Under the pieces are notes generated by a model. That model made no database searches and was not told the origin of the DNA. It saw nothing but the letters and a program-made list of their open reading frames with translations. The position numbers were made by a program, and so were the translations under genes. A stretch of DNA of 45,435 bases. Origin: Verrucomicrobiota bacterium. Its GTDB lineage: Bacteria; Verrucomicrobiota; Kiritimatiellia; RFP12; UBA1067. Location: NCBI GenBank assembly GCA_022704145.1, contig JAKJGY010000012.1, positions 1 through 45,435 on the forward strand. The letters run 5' to 3'. The stretch's first letter is position 1, and each line of letters opens with the position of its first letter. This document shows, piece by piece, positions 17,633-26,536 of the stretch.

Positions 17633-17718
17633 TGAAAGAGGTTGGCCCGATCTTGTGCGCGGGAGTACGTGCGAAGGGGTTGGAGTCGGTGTAACACAGA
17701 GCCGTAGGGGAAGATGAA

Positions 17719-18903
17719 ATGAGCAAGTTAGCCACACGTCACGTCTACACGTCCGAATCCGTTTCCGAGGGGCATCCGGACAAAGTTTGCGACCAGATCT
17801 CGGATGCGATTTTGGATGCCTGCCTGGCGCTCGATCCGGCGGCCCATGTGGCCTGCGAGACGGCGGCTGGCACGAACCTGGTGGTCAACGTGGGTGAGAT
17901 CACCTGCAAGAACTGGGAGCGCGTGAACCCGCAGGCGATCGTACGTGAGGTCGTGCGCGACATCGGCTACGACACGCCGTCCGAGGGGTTCAGTTTCGAC
18001 ACGTTCAACTACGTCAGCGCGCTCCACGGGCAGTCGCTCGATATCGCGCAGGGGGTCAACAAGCTGAGCGTTGAGGAGCAGGGCGCGGGCGACCAGGGCA
18101 TGATGTTCGGCTACGCCTCCAACTCGACGGAGCAACTGATGCCGGCGCCGATCGTGTACGCGCATGGGCTGCTGCAGTATTTCACTGTCCTGCGCAAGAA
18201 CGGGGAGATCCCTTACCTTCGGCCGGACTCGAAGGCGCAGGTCAGCGTGCTCCATGAGGACGGCAAAGCCAAGGCGATTACAACGGTGGTGGTCTCGCAT
18301 CAGACGCGCGACGTGCCCATCAAGCGCATCCGAAAAGAGTTGGAGGCGGCCGCGCGCGCCTATCTGGCCGACACCGGCCTGCTGACCAACAAGACCACGT
18401 TCTACATCAATCCGACCGGCCGGTTCGTGATCGGCGGCCCCTGCGGCGACTCGGGCCTTACGGGCCGTAAGATCATTGTCGACAGCTACGGTGGCGTCGG
18501 CTCGCACGGCGGCGGCGCCTTCTCCGGCAAAGACCCCTCCAAGGTGGACCGTTCGGCGGCGTATTATTGCCGCTATGTGGCCAAGAACATTGTGGCGGCC
18601 GGGCTGGCCGACAAGTGCGAGATCCAGATCGCCTACGCGATCGGCGTCGCGAAGCCGCTCAGCATCAACGTCAGCACCTACGGGACCGGCCATGTGCCTG
18701 AGGAGAAGATCGAGAAGATCCTGATGGCGGGCGAGATCTTCGATTTCCGGCCGGGCATGCTGATCCGGGATCTGGGGCTGACCAAGCCGAAGGGCTGGTC
18801 GTACCGTAAGACCTCCAACTACGGACATTTCGGCCGCGAGGGCTTCCCGTGGGAGAAGACCGACCGCGTCGCCGCGCTCCGTTCCGCCGCTGGGCTGAAG
18901 TAA
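17719..18903 (+). CDS. metK: S-adenosylmethionine synthetase
   Basis: Makes S-adenosylmethionine from methionine and ATP. It is 394 residues, normal length. The N-terminal [18 protein letters not shown] segment, the [12 protein letters not shown] nucleotide segment, the [21 protein letters not shown] loop region and [16 protein letters not shown] are all present. The start is the ATG at 17719 in GAAATGAGC with GGGGAAG upstream; an ATG five bases earlier leads at once to a stop. ahcY follows after four bases, making a methyl-cycle pair. The pair lies inside the EPS precursor block, between rfbA and rfbD. Confidence 0.96.
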   Translation: MSKLATRHVYTSESVSEGHPDKVCDQISDAILDACLALDPAAHVACETAAGTNLVVNVGEITCKNWERVNPQAIVREVVRDIGYDTPSEGFSFDTFNYVSALHGQSLDIAQGVNKLSVEEQGAGDQGMMFGYASNSTEQLMPAPIVYAHGLLQYFTVLRKNGEIPYLRPDSKAQVSVLHEDGKAKAITTVVVSHQTRDVPIKRIRKELEAAARAYLADTGLLTNKTTFYINPTGRFVIGGPCGDSGLTGRKIIVDSYGGVGSHGGGAFSGKDPSKVDRSAAYYCRYVAKNIVAAGLADKCEIQIAYAIGVAKPLSINVSTYGTGHVPEEKIEKILMAGEIFDFRPGMLIRDLGLTKPKGWSYRKTSNYGHFGREGFPWEKTDRVAALRSAAGLK

Positions 18904-18907
18904 CCCT

Positions 18908-20302
18908 ATGAACTACAAAGTCAAAGACATCGGCTTGGCCGAGTGGGGCCGGAAGGCCATTGAGATCGCGGAAAAGGAGATGCCCGGCCTGATGGCGACG
19001 CGCGCCAAGTACGGGCCGCAGAAGCCGCTGCAGGGCGCGCGCGTCATGGGCAGCCTGCACATGACGGTCGAGACGGCGGTGCTGATCGAGACGCTGGTCG
19101 AACTCGGCGCGGACGTGCGCTGGTGTTCGTGCAATATCTTTTCCACGCAGGATCATGCCGCGGCGGCGGTCGCCGCCCGGGGCATACCGGTCTTCGCCTG
19201 GAAAGGCGAGACGCTGGAAGAGTACTGGTGGTGTACCCGGCAGGCGCTGACTTGGCCGGACGGCTCGGGCCCCGAACTCATCGTTGACGACGGTGGCGAC
19301 GCCACGCTGCTGCTGCACCGCGGACTGGACGCGGAGCGGGACGCCGCGTTCCTCGACCTGCCCACGGACAACGAGGAGCTTCAGGTTATCCACGCGCTGA
19401 TCCGCCGGATGCTTCAGGAGGTGCCGGGCTGGTTCGCCCGTGCGGTCAAGGGCTGGAAGGGGGTCTCGGAGGAGACCACCACGGGCGTTCACAGGCTCTA
19501 TCAGCTCGCGGCCGAACAGAAGCTGCTGGTACCCGCTATCAACGTCAATGACTCGGTGACCAAGTCCAAGTTCGACAACATCTACGGCTGCCGCGAGTCG
19601 TTGGTGGACGGCATCAAGCGCGCGATGGATGTGATGGTCGCGGGTAAGGTGGCGTTCGTGTGCGGGTACGGGGATGTCGGCAAAGGGTCGGCCGAGTCGC
19701 TCAAGGAGCACAAGGCCCAGGTGTGGGTTTCGGAGGTCGACCCGATCTGTGCGCTGCAGGCCTGTATGGCGGGCTTTAAGGTCACGACCGTCGAGGAGGC
19801 GCTGCCCCACGCCAACATCTATGTGACCACCACCGGCAACTGCGACATCATCACGGCCGAGCACATGAGCCGCATGCGCGACCAGGCGATCGTCTGTAAC
19901 ATCGGTCACTTCGACAACGAGATCCAGGTCGCCAGACTGAAGGCCTGGCCGGGGATCCGCCACGTCAACATCAAGCCGCAGGTCGACAAGTACGTCTTTC
20001 CGGACGGCCACTGCATCTATCTGCTTGCTGAAGGGCGGCTGGTCAACCTGGGTTGCGCCACCGGCCATCCCAGCTTTGTGATGTCCAACAGCTTCACCAA
20101 CCAGACGCTCGCCCAGATCAAGCTCTGGAACGAACGGCTGGAGATCGGTGTCTATCGACTGCCGAAGGAGCTGGACGAGGAGGTCGCCAGGCTCCATCTC
20201 GGGCAGCTCGGCGCGAAGCTGACGGTCCTCACCCAGGCGCAGGCCGACTACATCGGCGTGCCGGTGAACGGGCCCTATAAGCCCGAGCATTACAGGTACT
20301 GA
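18908..20302 (+). CDS. ahcY: adenosylhomocysteinase (SAH hydrolase)
   Basis: Splits S-adenosylhomocysteine to adenosine and homocysteine, removing the product that inhibits methyltransferases. It is 464 residues, the long bacterial form. It has the N-terminal [13 protein letters not shown] segment, the substrate-site [12 protein letters not shown], the NAD-binding [20 protein letters not shown] and NIGHFDNEI, and ends in the typical C-terminal KPEHYRY. Its stop shares one base with the rfbD start (TGATG), so metK, ahcY and rfbD are very likely one transcript. Confidence 0.96.
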   Translation: MNYKVKDIGLAEWGRKAIEIAEKEMPGLMATRAKYGPQKPLQGARVMGSLHMTVETAVLIETLVELGADVRWCSCNIFSTQDHAAAAVAARGIPVFAWKGETLEEYWWCTRQALTWPDGSGPELIVDDGGDATLLLHRGLDAERDAAFLDLPTDNEELQVIHALIRRMLQEVPGWFARAVKGWKGVSEETTTGVHRLYQLAAEQKLLVPAINVNDSVTKSKFDNIYGCRESLVDGIKRAMDVMVAGKVAFVCGYGDVGKGSAESLKEHKAQVWVSEVDPICALQACMAGFKVTTVEEALPHANIYVTTTGNCDIITAEHMSRMRDQAIVCNIGHFDNEIQVARLKAWPGIRHVNIKPQVDKYVFPDGHCIYLLAEGRLVNLGCATGHPSFVMSNSFTNQTLAQIKLWNERLEIGVYRLPKELDEEVARLHLGQLGAKLTVLTQAQADYIGVPVNGPYKPEHYRY

Positions 20303-21162
20303 TGAAAGTCTTGATCACAGGCGGCCGGGGGATGCTCGGGCAGACGCTCGTACGGGCGTTGCGGCGGCATGAGGTGCGTGTCGCCGACCTGCCCGAGGTC
20401 GATATCACGCACGGCCCGAGCCTCGACGCGGCGCTGGAAGGGTTCCGGCCTGCGGCGGTGATCCACGCCGCCGCGATGACGCAGGTCGACGTCTGCGAGG
20501 GTTCGCCCGAGCAGGCGTTTCGCGTCAACGCCTTGGGGAGCGCACGCGTGGCGTGCGCCGCGCACCGCGTCGGCGCGCGCGTGATCGCGCTCTCCACGGA
20601 CTATGTGTTCGACGGCGCGCTGAAGAGGCCGTACCACGAGTATGACGCGCCTGCGCCGCGCACCGTGTACGGGGCCAGCAAGTGGGCGGGCGAGGAGGCT
20701 GTCAGGCAGCACTGCCCTGACCATACGATCGTCCGCATCGCCTGGCTCTACGGTGAGGCGGGCCCGAGTTTCCTGCATACGATGGTCCGTCTGGGCGCGC
20801 AGGCGGGGCCGCCTCTCAAGGTTGTCGACGACCAGATCGGTAATCCGACCTCAACGGCTGCGGTGGCCGCGCTGCTGGGCCGGCTGCTGGACGAGCCGAT
20901 CCCGGGTGTGGTGCATGGCTCGTGCGAGGGTGAGGCGACGTGGTTTGAGTTCGCCCGTGCGGTCTTCTCGCGGTTGGGGGTACGGCGTGAGCTGGAGCCC
21001 TGCGCGACGGCGGAGTTTCCCCGTCCCGCGCCGCGTCCCGCGAACTCGCGCCTCGACAAACGTGTCCTCCGAATGGCCGGTTTTCCGCCGATGCCCGACT
21101 GGCGTGACGCGTTGGAAGCGTATCTGCGTGAGACCGGTGACCCCACTCCGCGCGGCGCGTGA
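20302..21162 (+). CDS. rfbD: dTDP-4-dehydrorhamnose reductase
   Basis: Last step of dTDP-L-rhamnose synthesis: NAD(P)H-dependent reduction of dTDP-4-keto-rhamnose. It has 286 residues, normal for RmlD. The Rossmann motif TGGRGMLGQTL, the VIHAAAMTQVD segment, STDYVFDG and the catalytic YGASKWAGE (Tyr-x3-Lys) are visible. The start overlaps the ahcY stop by one base. The 3,5-epimerase gene rfbC, needed between RfbB and RfbD, is not in this window and is presumably elsewhere in the genome or beyond the edge. Confidence 0.94.
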   Translation: MKVLITGGRGMLGQTLVRALRRHEVRVADLPEVDITHGPSLDAALEGFRPAAVIHAAAMTQVDVCEGSPEQAFRVNALGSARVACAAHRVGARVIALSTDYVFDGALKRPYHEYDAPAPRTVYGASKWAGEEAVRQHCPDHTIVRIAWLYGEAGPSFLHTMVRLGAQAGPPLKVVDDQIGNPTSTAAVAALLGRLLDEPIPGVVHGSCEGEATWFEFARAVFSRLGVRRELEPCATAEFPRPAPRPANSRLDKRVLRMAGFPPMPDWRDALEAYLRETGDPTPRGA

Positions 21163-21202
21163 GTGACTCAGGCGCCGCTGTCGGAATTTTGGAGAAGACG
21201 CT

Positions 21203-22705
21203 ATGAACTGGTTTGCGAGAAACGTGCTGCTGATCCACGTGCTGGTGCTGGTTGTGGCGCTTGGCTGGATCCATGGCGGCACGCGCGCGGAGCTGCTGGT
21301 GCCGGTGGTTCCCTGGCTGGCGCTCATGATTTTAGAGTGGCTGCTCGTTTTTCCGCAGGCGCGGAACGCGGAGTCCTTGGCGGACTCGCGCGAGCGGGTC
21401 TGGCGCGCGTTGGTGCGCGATCCTCTGACTTACCTCACGCTCGTTCTCGGGACGCTTCTGGCGATCCCCCTGTTTAATGTGGCCGCCCCGCCGGTGTTCG
21501 ACGCGGCCGCGCAGCAGTGGTCCATCCCTGCGCCGCCCTTCAAAGGGCTGCCGTACTGCGTCAACCCCGACCAGCATGCGGTGCTGCTGCTGTGGTTTCT
21601 GCCGGTCTGTGTGGCCGCCCTGGCGGTCAAGCATGGCCTGCTGAAGAAAAGCAAGCGGATCCTATTAGAGGCGGTCTGCTGGAACGGAGCGGCGCTGGCC
21701 GTGCTCGGTTTTGTGCAGCTCGGCACAGGCACAACCGACCTGTTGTGGCTGACGCCGATGAAGTCGTACTTCTTCTCCTCCTTCGGCTACCCCAATTTCG
21801 CAGGGGCGTATTTCACGCTGACGGCCGCGCTCTCCTACGGGCTCTGGTTCCAGTCGTTCACCGAGGCCAAGGGACTTGCGGCGGTCGATACCGGCATGGC
21901 CGACCGGGAGTCGACGCTGGCGGTCACGCATCGGCTTCTGCTTCCTGCGGCCTTCTGCTTTGTGGCGGCGTTCGCCTCACTTTCGCGTGCCGCGATCCTG
22001 CTGAGCGTGCTGGTCTTCGCGTCGATGTCGCTGCTGATGGTTCTGGCGGTCTGGAGCCGTCTCCAGACGTCCGCGCGCGTGATCGTGCTGTGCAGCCTGT
22101 TCGCGGTGACGGTCGGCGGGGGTGCCTCGGTCCTGGTGCTCAGGTTTGACAGTCTGCGTAACGAGATCCGCGAGATCACCCTCAGCGCGGTGGTGGAGCG
22201 GGTGACGGGCAAGAACCACTACCATGCCCGCGTGGCGCGTGCGATCATCGGCGACTACCCGTATTTCGGTATCGGCGGCTGGGGCTATCCGCGTTACCAG
22301 CCGGCCTATCTGACGCCCGAAGAGGAGAAGCGCATGCAGATCGAGGGCGGGGCCAATGTCCATAACGACGCGTTGCAGTTCCTGGCGGAGCAGGGGTTCG
22401 TGGGCTTCGGCCTGCTGGTCGCCATCGCCCTGACGCTCGGCCTGCCGCTGCTGTGGCAGGCGTGGCGGCTGGGCCGCTCCGCATCTGCGCCACAGGAGGC
22501 CTCGACAGTCGGAATAATACAGCCGCCCGACAGTTTCTTGGGCCGGATACCGGCGCCTCTGATCGGGGTCTGGGCGGGGACGACGGCGACGCTCTGCCAT
22601 GCGATGGGCGACCTGCCTTTCCGCTCGCCTGCGGTCCTGATCATCTGGATGATGGCTTTCGCCTGCGCGCCCGGCTGGCTGCCGACGCTGCGCCGCCGCA
22701 GTTAA
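21203..22705 (+). CDS. O-antigen polymerase/ligase-like membrane protein (Wzy_C type), copy 2
   Basis: A polytopic inner-membrane protein of 500 residues, paralogous to the product of 11397-12806. Both begin with a short hydrophobic helix, share [ET][ST]LADSR-x-RV and carry a long extracytoplasmic stretch. Here that stretch includes ARAIIGDYPYFGIGGWGYPRY and is followed by HNDALQFLAEQGFVGFGLL, the signature region of Wzy_C enzymes. About eleven hydrophobic segments are visible. It lies 40 bases after rfbD, with TTTTGGAGAAG as its ribosome site. With copy 1 and the Wzy-like protein at 42702-44042 the locus holds three such enzymes, perhaps split between polymerisation and ligation. Confidence 0.82.
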   Translation: MNWFARNVLLIHVLVLVVALGWIHGGTRAELLVPVVPWLALMILEWLLVFPQARNAESLADSRERVWRALVRDPLTYLTLVLGTLLAIPLFNVAAPPVFDAAAQQWSIPAPPFKGLPYCVNPDQHAVLLLWFLPVCVAALAVKHGLLKKSKRILLEAVCWNGAALAVLGFVQLGTGTTDLLWLTPMKSYFFSSFGYPNFAGAYFTLTAALSYGLWFQSFTEAKGLAAVDTGMADRESTLAVTHRLLLPAAFCFVAAFASLSRAAILLSVLVFASMSLLMVLAVWSRLQTSARVIVLCSLFAVTVGGGASVLVLRFDSLRNEIREITLSAVVERVTGKNHYHARVARAIIGDYPYFGIGGWGYPRYQPAYLTPEEEKRMQIEGGANVHNDALQFLAEQGFVGFGLLVAIALTLGLPLLWQAWRLGRSASAPQEASTVGIIQPPDSFLGRIPAPLIGVWAGTTATLCHAMGDLPFRSPAVLIIWMMAFACAPGWLPTLRRRS

Positions 22706-22733
22706 TCCGGGCGGGGTTTCCGGGGGCACGATT

Positions 22734-24674
22734 ATGGCTGCTGAGGACCGCAAGACCTTCGAGTTGTTCGTGCCCGGGCGTGTCTGTCTGTTCGGCGAGC
22801 ATTCCGACTGGGCTGGCGGCCACCGGCGCACCAATTCGGCGCTGGAGCCCGGCCTGGTGATCCTGTGCGGGACGAACCAGGGCATGTACGCGCGCTGCCG
22901 CGCGTGCGACGGCGAACTGGTGGTGCGGTCGACGCTGACCGACGGGACGGTTCGGGAGACCTACCGGCAGCCCATGCAGCTCGAGACGCTGCAGGCGGAG
23001 GCCCGTCGCGGCCATTTCTACAGCTATGCGGCGGGCGTGGCGGCCTACATGCTCGACTTCTACGGCGTGGGCGGTGTGGAGATCGACAATTACCGGACGA
23101 CGCTGCCGGTCAAGAAGGGGCTCAGCTCTTCCGCCGCTTTCTGTGTGCTGGTGGCGCGGGCGTTCAACCGCGCTTACAGCCTGGGACTCACGACGCGTGC
23201 CGATATTGAGGCAGCCTATCAGGGCGAGATCGCGACGCCTTCGCGTTGTGGCCGGATGGATCAGGGATGTGCCTACGGCCAGATCCCCGTCATGATGAGC
23301 TTTGACGGCGACCGTATCGGCGTCACGCCGCTCAGGGCGGGCGGCCACTTCTATCTGCTGGTGGCGGACTTGTGCGGCAAGAAGGATACGGTGCGTATCC
23401 TCGGCGACCTCAACGCCGCCTTCCCGTTCGCCAAGAGCGCGCGCGACGCTGCGGTTCAGCAGTGCCTCGGTGCGGAGAACCGGCGCATCGTCCTGCGTGC
23501 GCGCGAGCTGATCGAGCGCGGTGAGGCCGCCGCGCTCGGCGCGCTGATGAGCGAGGCGCAGGCGGTCTTCGACGCGCATCTGATGCCGGTGTGCGACGAG
23601 CTGCGCAGCCCGCGCCTGCATGCGGCCCTGGCCGACCCGCGCGTGACGGAGTGGGTGTACGGCGGCAAGGGCGTCGGCTCACAGGGCGACGGGTGCGTGC
23701 AGTTCATCTGTAAGGGCGCGTCGGAACGGGTCGCCTTGGCCGCGTATCTGCGGCAGACGTACGGCATGCCCTGTTTCGAGCTGGATATCCGGCGGCCGGT
23801 CTCGATCCGCAAGGCCGTCATTCCGGTCGCCGGGCTAGGCACGCGCATGTTTCCGTACACGAAGGCGGTGCCGAAGACGCTGTTGCCTGTTGTCACGTGC
23901 CAGGGCGTCGCCAAGCCGGTGATCCAGCTTGTCGTCGAGGAGGCGGTCTCCGCGGGCGCGGAGGAGGTCGCGCTCGTGATCCAGCCCGAGGACGAGGCGC
24001 GGTTCCGCGACTTCTTCATGGGCGGTGTCCGGCCCGACACGTTCATCAAGCTGCCCCCCGCGCTTCAGGAGGAGGCGACCGCCCTGGCGGAGCTGGGAAA
24101 GCGGCTGACCTTTATCCCGCAGACCGAGCCGCGCGGTTTCGGACACGCCGTGCTGTTGGCCGAACGCTGGGTGGGCGGGGAGCCTTTCCTGCTCCTGCTG
24201 GGCGACCACCTCTACCGGTCGGCGGAAGCGCGCAGCGTGGCCCGGCAGGTGGCCGAACGATTCCAGGAGTCGGGCGACAGCCTGAGCGTGGTCGGGATCT
24301 ATCAGGAGGAGCTGAGCCGTATCCGCCACTACGGGACGGTGTCCGGCGAGTGGGCGGCGGAGGACACCCTCCAGCTTCAGCGTATCGTGGAGAAGCCCGC
24401 TGAAGAGGAGGCCCGCGACTTCCTGCGCGTGTCGCGCCACGGCAAGGAGGTCTATTTCTGCGTCAACGGGGTGTACGCGCTCAGACCCTCGATCTTCCCG
24501 CTGCTGCAGGCCGGGGCGCGGTCGTCGGACGGCGGCGAGATCCAGCTCACGGCGGCGCTGGAGGCGTTGCGGCAGGCGGAGGGTGTGCTGGGGCTGGTTG
24601 TGAGCGGCCGGCATTTCGACACGGGCCAGCCGCTCCTTTACGCGGAGACGGTCGCGAGGTTCTCCCAGCCATGA
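22734..24674 (+). CDS. bifunctional GHMP sugar kinase / nucleotidyltransferase fusion
   Basis: A 646-residue two-domain enzyme. Residues about 1-355 are a galactokinase-like GHMP kinase: substrate motif GRVCLFGEHSDW (about 14-25), phosphate loop GLSSSAA (129-135), CGRMDQG and a C-terminal GGKGVGSQGDGC loop. Residues about 358-646 are a GalU-type nucleotidyltransferase: KAVIPVAGLGTRMFPYTKA, LLGDHLY, VEKPAEEEA and GGEIQLT. The logical reaction series is free sugar plus ATP to sugar-1-phosphate, then plus UTP to UDP-sugar. The sugar is unknown (galactose, arabinose or a uronic acid are possible). The domain order is the reverse of the fucokinase/GDP-fucose pyrophosphorylase FKP. Its stop overlaps the next gene by four bases, so it is coupled to the GalU-like enzyme and the glucuronokinase. 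Confidence 0.88.
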   Translation: MAAEDRKTFELFVPGRVCLFGEHSDWAGGHRRTNSALEPGLVILCGTNQGMYARCRACDGELVVRSTLTDGTVRETYRQPMQLETLQAEARRGHFYSYAAGVAAYMLDFYGVGGVEIDNYRTTLPVKKGLSSSAAFCVLVARAFNRAYSLGLTTRADIEAAYQGEIATPSRCGRMDQGCAYGQIPVMMSFDGDRIGVTPLRAGGHFYLLVADLCGKKDTVRILGDLNAAFPFAKSARDAAVQQCLGAENRRIVLRARELIERGEAAALGALMSEAQAVFDAHLMPVCDELRSPRLHAALADPRVTEWVYGGKGVGSQGDGCVQFICKGASERVALAAYLRQTYGMPCFELDIRRPVSIRKAVIPVAGLGTRMFPYTKAVPKTLLPVVTCQGVAKPVIQLVVEEAVSAGAEEVALVIQPEDEARFRDFFMGGVRPDTFIKLPPALQEEATALAELGKRLTFIPQTEPRGFGHAVLLAERWVGGEPFLLLLGDHLYRSAEARSVARQVAERFQESGDSLSVVGIYQEELSRIRHYGTVSGEWAAEDTLQLQRIVEKPAEEEARDFLRVSRHGKEVYFCVNGVYALRPSIFPLLQAGARSSDGGEIQLTAALEALRQAEGVLGLVVSGRHFDTGQPLLYAETVARFSQP

Positions 24675-25525
24675 GGGCGCTGATACCGGCTGCGGGGTAT
24701 GGCACCCGCTTTCTGCCCGCCACCAAGGCGGTGCCGAAAGAGCTGCTGCCGATCGGCGACCGCCCGGCGCTCCAGTGGATTGTGGAGGAGGCGTTAGGCG
24801 CGGGCGCGGAAGAGGTGGTCGTCGTGACCTCGCCCGACAAGCCCGCGCTGAAGGACTATTTCACGCCGAGCGCGGTCTGGCGGGCACGGCTGGCGGACAA
24901 GCCGGCGGCGCTCGCGAAGATGGAGCAGCTCGATGCGCTCGCGTCGCGCGTACGCTTTGTGGAGCAGGCCGAACAGCGCGGGCTCGGCCACGCCGTGCTG
25001 CAGGCGGCCGGGCTGTTCGCGCAGGAGCGTGAGCCGGTTCTGATCCTGCTGGGCGACGCGCTCGTCAGCGGCGCCGAGTCCTGTTCGGCGGAGATGCTGA
25101 GGCTCTCGCGGGAGCGCGGGGGGGCTTCGGTGGTCGGCCTCGAAAGGGTCGCGCGCGAGCGGGTTTCGCGTTATGGTATCGCCGCCGTCGAGGCCGCGCC
25201 GGACGAGGGCCGGACCTACCGCCTGACGGGCCTGGTGGAGAAGCCCGCGCCAGCCGAGGCGCCCTCCGACCTGGCCGTGGCGGGTCGCTATCTGCTTTCG
25301 CCGCGGATCTTCGGCTTGCTGGCGGAGGTGCCGCCGGGATACGGCGGCGAGATCCAGCTTACGGACGCGATCCAGCGGCTCATCGGCTCCGTGCCGGTTT
25401 ACGGGTACCGCTATCCTGGCAGGCGCCATGATATCGGCGACCCGGCAGGGTATCGGGAGGCGTTGTTACGGTTTGAGGCTGTCGCCGCAGGCGGGCGCGG
25501 GGCCTCGGAAGGGACGATATGCTGA
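24671..25525 (+). CDS. galU: UTP--sugar-1-phosphate uridylyltransferase (GalU family)
   Basis: A 284-residue GalU-family enzyme that joins UTP and glucose-1-phosphate to give UDP-glucose. Landmarks are ALIPAAGYGTRFLPATKA, the KELLPIGDRPALQWIVEEAL segment, EQRGLGHAV, LLGDALV, VEKPAP and GGEIQLTDAI. It is related to the C-terminal domain of the preceding fusion but differs clearly from it, so substrate specificities may have diverged. Placed between two sugar kinases, it could also act on uronic acid-1-phosphate like a UDP-sugar pyrophosphorylase. It overlaps the fusion gene by four bases and the glucuronokinase gene by seven. Membership of GalU is firm; the exact sugar is not. Confidence 0.88.
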   Translation: MRALIPAAGYGTRFLPATKAVPKELLPIGDRPALQWIVEEALGAGAEEVVVVTSPDKPALKDYFTPSAVWRARLADKPAALAKMEQLDALASRVRFVEQAEQRGLGHAVLQAAGLFAQEREPVLILLGDALVSGAESCSAEMLRLSRERGGASVVGLERVARERVSRYGIAAVEAAPDEGRTYRLTGLVEKPAPAEAPSDLAVAGRYLLSPRIFGLLAEVPPGYGGEIQLTDAIQRLIGSVPVYGYRYPGRRHDIGDPAGYREALLRFEAVAAGGRGASEGTIC

Positions 25526-26523
25526 TACGCACTCGCTCTTATGCGCGGGCCGGCCTGGTGGGCAATCCCTCAGACGGCTATTTCGGCAAGACCGTCTCGT
25601 TCTCGTTCACCAATTTCTCGGCCTGCGTGACGCTGTACGAGACGCCCGAGCTGGGGTTCGTGCCGTGCGAGGTCGATGACGCGACCTTCGCCTCGCCGGA
25701 GGCGCTGCTGCGCGAGATCCAGCTCTTCGGCTATTATGGCGGCATCCGCCTCCTGAAGGCCGTGGCCAAAGTCTTCTTCAACTACTGCCGCGAGGCTGGC
25801 ATCGTGCTGCCGGCGCGCAACTTCACCGCCCGCTACGAGTCGGATATTCCACGGCTGGTCGGCCTGGCCGGCTCCTCGGCGATCTGCACGGCGATGCTCA
25901 AGGCGCTGCAGCAATTTTACGAGGTCGCCGTCCCGCAGGAGCTGGCCCCCACGCTCTGCCTGATGGCGGAACGCGACGAGCTGGGCATCCAATGCGGCCT
26001 GCAGGACCGGGTGATCCAGCTTTACGAAGGCCTCGTGTTCATGGATTTCGAACGCGGCCTGGTTGAGGCCAAAGGACACGGCCGCTATGAAAGGCTGCGG
26101 GTGGCGTCGCTTCCCAGGCTCTACATCTCGTACGACCCGCTGCGGGCTGAGATCTCCGGCATCTACCACCAGAAACTGCGTGTGCTGTTTGAGGAGCGCA
26201 AGCCGGACATTGTGGCGGCGATGTCCGAGTTTGCGGCGCTCGCGCAGCAGGCGCGTGACGCGCTGGTCGGCGGGCATCCCGAACGGCTGCCGGCGCTGAT
26301 GAACGCCAACTTCGACCTGCGCGACCGGATCTTCAATGTGGCGGAGGTCAACCGGCGGATGGTGCTGACCGCGCGGACGGTGGGGTGCTCGGCGAAGTTC
26401 GCGGGATCGGGCGGCGCCATCGTCGGCACCTACGAGGACGAGGCCCAGTACGCCCGGCTGGCCGAGGTGATGGCGGGGATCGGCTGCACCACGGTCAAGC
26501 CGACCCTGACACCCGACGCGTAG
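25519..26523 (+). CDS. glucuronokinase-like GHMP kinase
   Basis: A 334-residue GHMP kinase that strongly resembles plant glucuronokinase, which phosphorylates free D-glucuronate at C1. Shared landmarks, recalled from the plant family, are ARAGLVGNPSDGYFG at the N-terminus (about 9-23), YYGGIRLLKAVAKVF, the phosphate loop IPRLVGLAGSSAI (GLAGSSA at about 115-121), GLQDRVIQLYEGLVFMDF, LMNANFDLRDR and KFAGSGGAIVG (about 293-303). The start overlaps the GalU-like stop by seven bases, the tightest junction in the locus. With GalU it would turn free glucuronate into UDP-glucuronate. The UDP-glucuronate 4-epimerase two genes downstream fits that role. Substrate is by homology only. Confidence 0.85.
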   Translation: MLIRTRSYARAGLVGNPSDGYFGKTVSFSFTNFSACVTLYETPELGFVPCEVDDATFASPEALLREIQLFGYYGGIRLLKAVAKVFFNYCREAGIVLPARNFTARYESDIPRLVGLAGSSAICTAMLKALQQFYEVAVPQELAPTLCLMAERDELGIQCGLQDRVIQLYEGLVFMDFERGLVEAKGHGRYERLRVASLPRLYISYDPLRAEISGIYHQKLRVLFEERKPDIVAAMSEFAALAQQARDALVGGHPERLPALMNANFDLRDRIFNVAEVNRRMVLTARTVGCSAKFAGSGGAIVGTYEDEAQYARLAEVMAGIGCTTVKPTLTPDA

Positions 26524-26536
26524 GGGGAGGTCTGAG

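Larger units (their letters stand above)
17368..17718 (+). other. 351-base intergenic leader upstream of metK
   Basis: The only gap over 300 bases without a gene. From left to right it holds a strong GC hairpin (17414-17435), a 10-base palindrome CGTTTAAACG (17446-17455), a candidate promoter (17458-17487) and the direct repeat AAACGTAT near 17494 and 17531. A small hairpin CCAC-GAGT-GTGG near 17511-17522 and the multi-stem RNA-like element at 17561-17632 follow. About 85 less structured bases then lead to metK. No ORF with a ribosome site is visible. Confidence 0.6.

Noticed and set aside
17441..17718. Known SAM-I, SAM-II, SAM-IV or SAH riboswitch upstream of metK
   Set aside because: The conserved core sequences of these classes could not be found, so only an unassigned structured element is reported.
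18671..20290. 539-codon open frame on the minus strand
   Set aside because: It lies antisense to ahcY and metK, is rich in Arg/Asp/Gly as expected of a GC-rich shadow frame, has no recognisable motif, and both sense genes are certain.
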